Below are positions 6,549-6,963 of a stretch of DNA of 6,963 nt, piece by piece. Position 1 is the first letter of the stretch. Each line of letters starts with the position of its first letter. This DNA is from an uncultured Cryomorphaceae bacterium (GTDB taxonomy: Bacteria; Bacteroidota; Bacteroidia; Flavobacteriales; Schleiferiaceae): contig CAJWXO010000061.1 in assembly GCA_913049755.1 (NCBI GenBank), positions 1 through 6,963 on the forward strand, read 5' to 3'. The translations under genes and the position numbers were made by a program. Under the pieces are notes generated by a model. It saw nothing but the letters and a program-made list of their open reading frames with translations, was not told where the DNA came from and made no database searches.

Positions 6549-6963
6549 ATGAAAATTCTTGTTATTAGTCGATATGAAAATTTTATAAGACATCGTTCTG
6601 AGGCAGAAATTTTTATTCGATTAGCAGAATTGGGAGTTTCCATAACGATTATGACTACCCGAAATTCTCCATTTTACGATATTTTTTCTCGAGTTGGAAT
6701 AAAAGTGGTGCCCCATCATCCAGAAACTCGATTTTCAAAAAAAAGCACTCTTCCAATACGTGAGGAGCTTCTAAAAGGAAATTATGATATTCTGCATCTG
6801 TTTAATTCAAAGTCTATTCCGGCAGGTATAATTGCATCAAGAGGGATTGATGTAAAAATTGTAACCTACAGAGGAGCCAAGGGTCCTTACTGGCATGATA
6901 TCTCCGCTTATTTCGGACACTACCATCCAAGGGTGAATGCGATAATTTGTCTCAGCTCTTATG
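6549..6963 (+). CDS. GT4-like glycosyltransferase, N-terminal part, cut by window edge
   Basis: The 138 visible residues form the N-terminal Rossmann half of a GT-B glycosyltransferase. They comprise a first strand MKILVISRYE, a helix EAEIFIRLAELG, a second strand SITIMTTRNS, a DILHLFNSKSIPAG strand and loop (80-93), then KIVTYRGAKGPYWHD (103-117) and AIICLSSY (131-138), where family members have a V(I)CVS strand near the acceptor site. The usual early glycine-rich loop is replaced by ENFIRHRSEAE, as in some subgroups. The C-terminal nucleotide-sugar-binding half, including the E-x7-E motif, lies outside the window. No in-frame ATG occurs upstream in the gap, so ATG 6549 is the likely start. 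It is divergent from the T9SS gene and probably belongs to a surface glycan locus extending to the right. Donor and acceptor sugars cannot be deduced. Confidence 0.85.
   Translation, partial: MKILVISRYENFIRHRSEAEIFIRLAELGVSITIMTTRNSPFYDIFSRVGIKVVPHHPETRFSKKSTLPIREELLKGNYDILHLFNSKSIPAGIIASRGIDVKIVTYRGAKGPYWHDISAYFGHYHPRVNAIICLSSY

Overview
The window looks like chromosomal DNA of a Bacteroidota bacterium, most likely a marine or aquatic Flavobacteriales-type organism. The evidence is a very large secreted protein with a type IX secretion (T9SS) C-terminal sorting domain, a flavobacterial-style propeptide and a MAM/jelly-roll domain common in flavobacterial secreted proteins. The DNA is AT-rich, genes are tightly packed, and clear Shine-Dalgarno sequences are lacking. 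Every base belongs to, or lies within about 85 bases of, a protein-coding gene. I see no RNA gene, CRISPR array or insertion sequence.

Layout. Reading from the right on the minus strand, transcription starts in a short divergent gap (6477-6548) and runs through a 1350-residue secreted multidomain protein (2424-6476). After an 85-base gap come three very closely packed minus-strand genes: an arylsulfotransferase-like beta-propeller protein with an N-terminal membrane anchor or signal (1061-2338), a 45-residue membrane protein with a YIGPG motif (919-1056), and a membrane-anchored PAPS-type sulfotransferase that runs off the left edge (1-915). The spacers between these three are 4 and 3 bases, so they are almost certainly one operon and probably translationally coupled. 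On the plus strand, leaving the same divergent gap, is the N-terminal part of a GT4-like glycosyltransferase (6549 to the right edge).

How they may work together. A glycosyltransferase next to two unrelated sulfotransferase-type proteins suggests the edge of a locus for making and decorating a surface glycan, possibly a sulfated polysaccharide or glycolipid. The T9SS protein would be exported to the outer surface, where its two probable beta-propellers and C-terminal adhesion-type repeats could bind glycan or protein ligands. The locus-level role is inference. The domain assignments rest on motifs visible in the translations.

The most unusual item is the three-gene group of ASST-like protein, micro membrane protein and TM-sulfotransferase. 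The 45-residue gene is easily missed by automated annotation.
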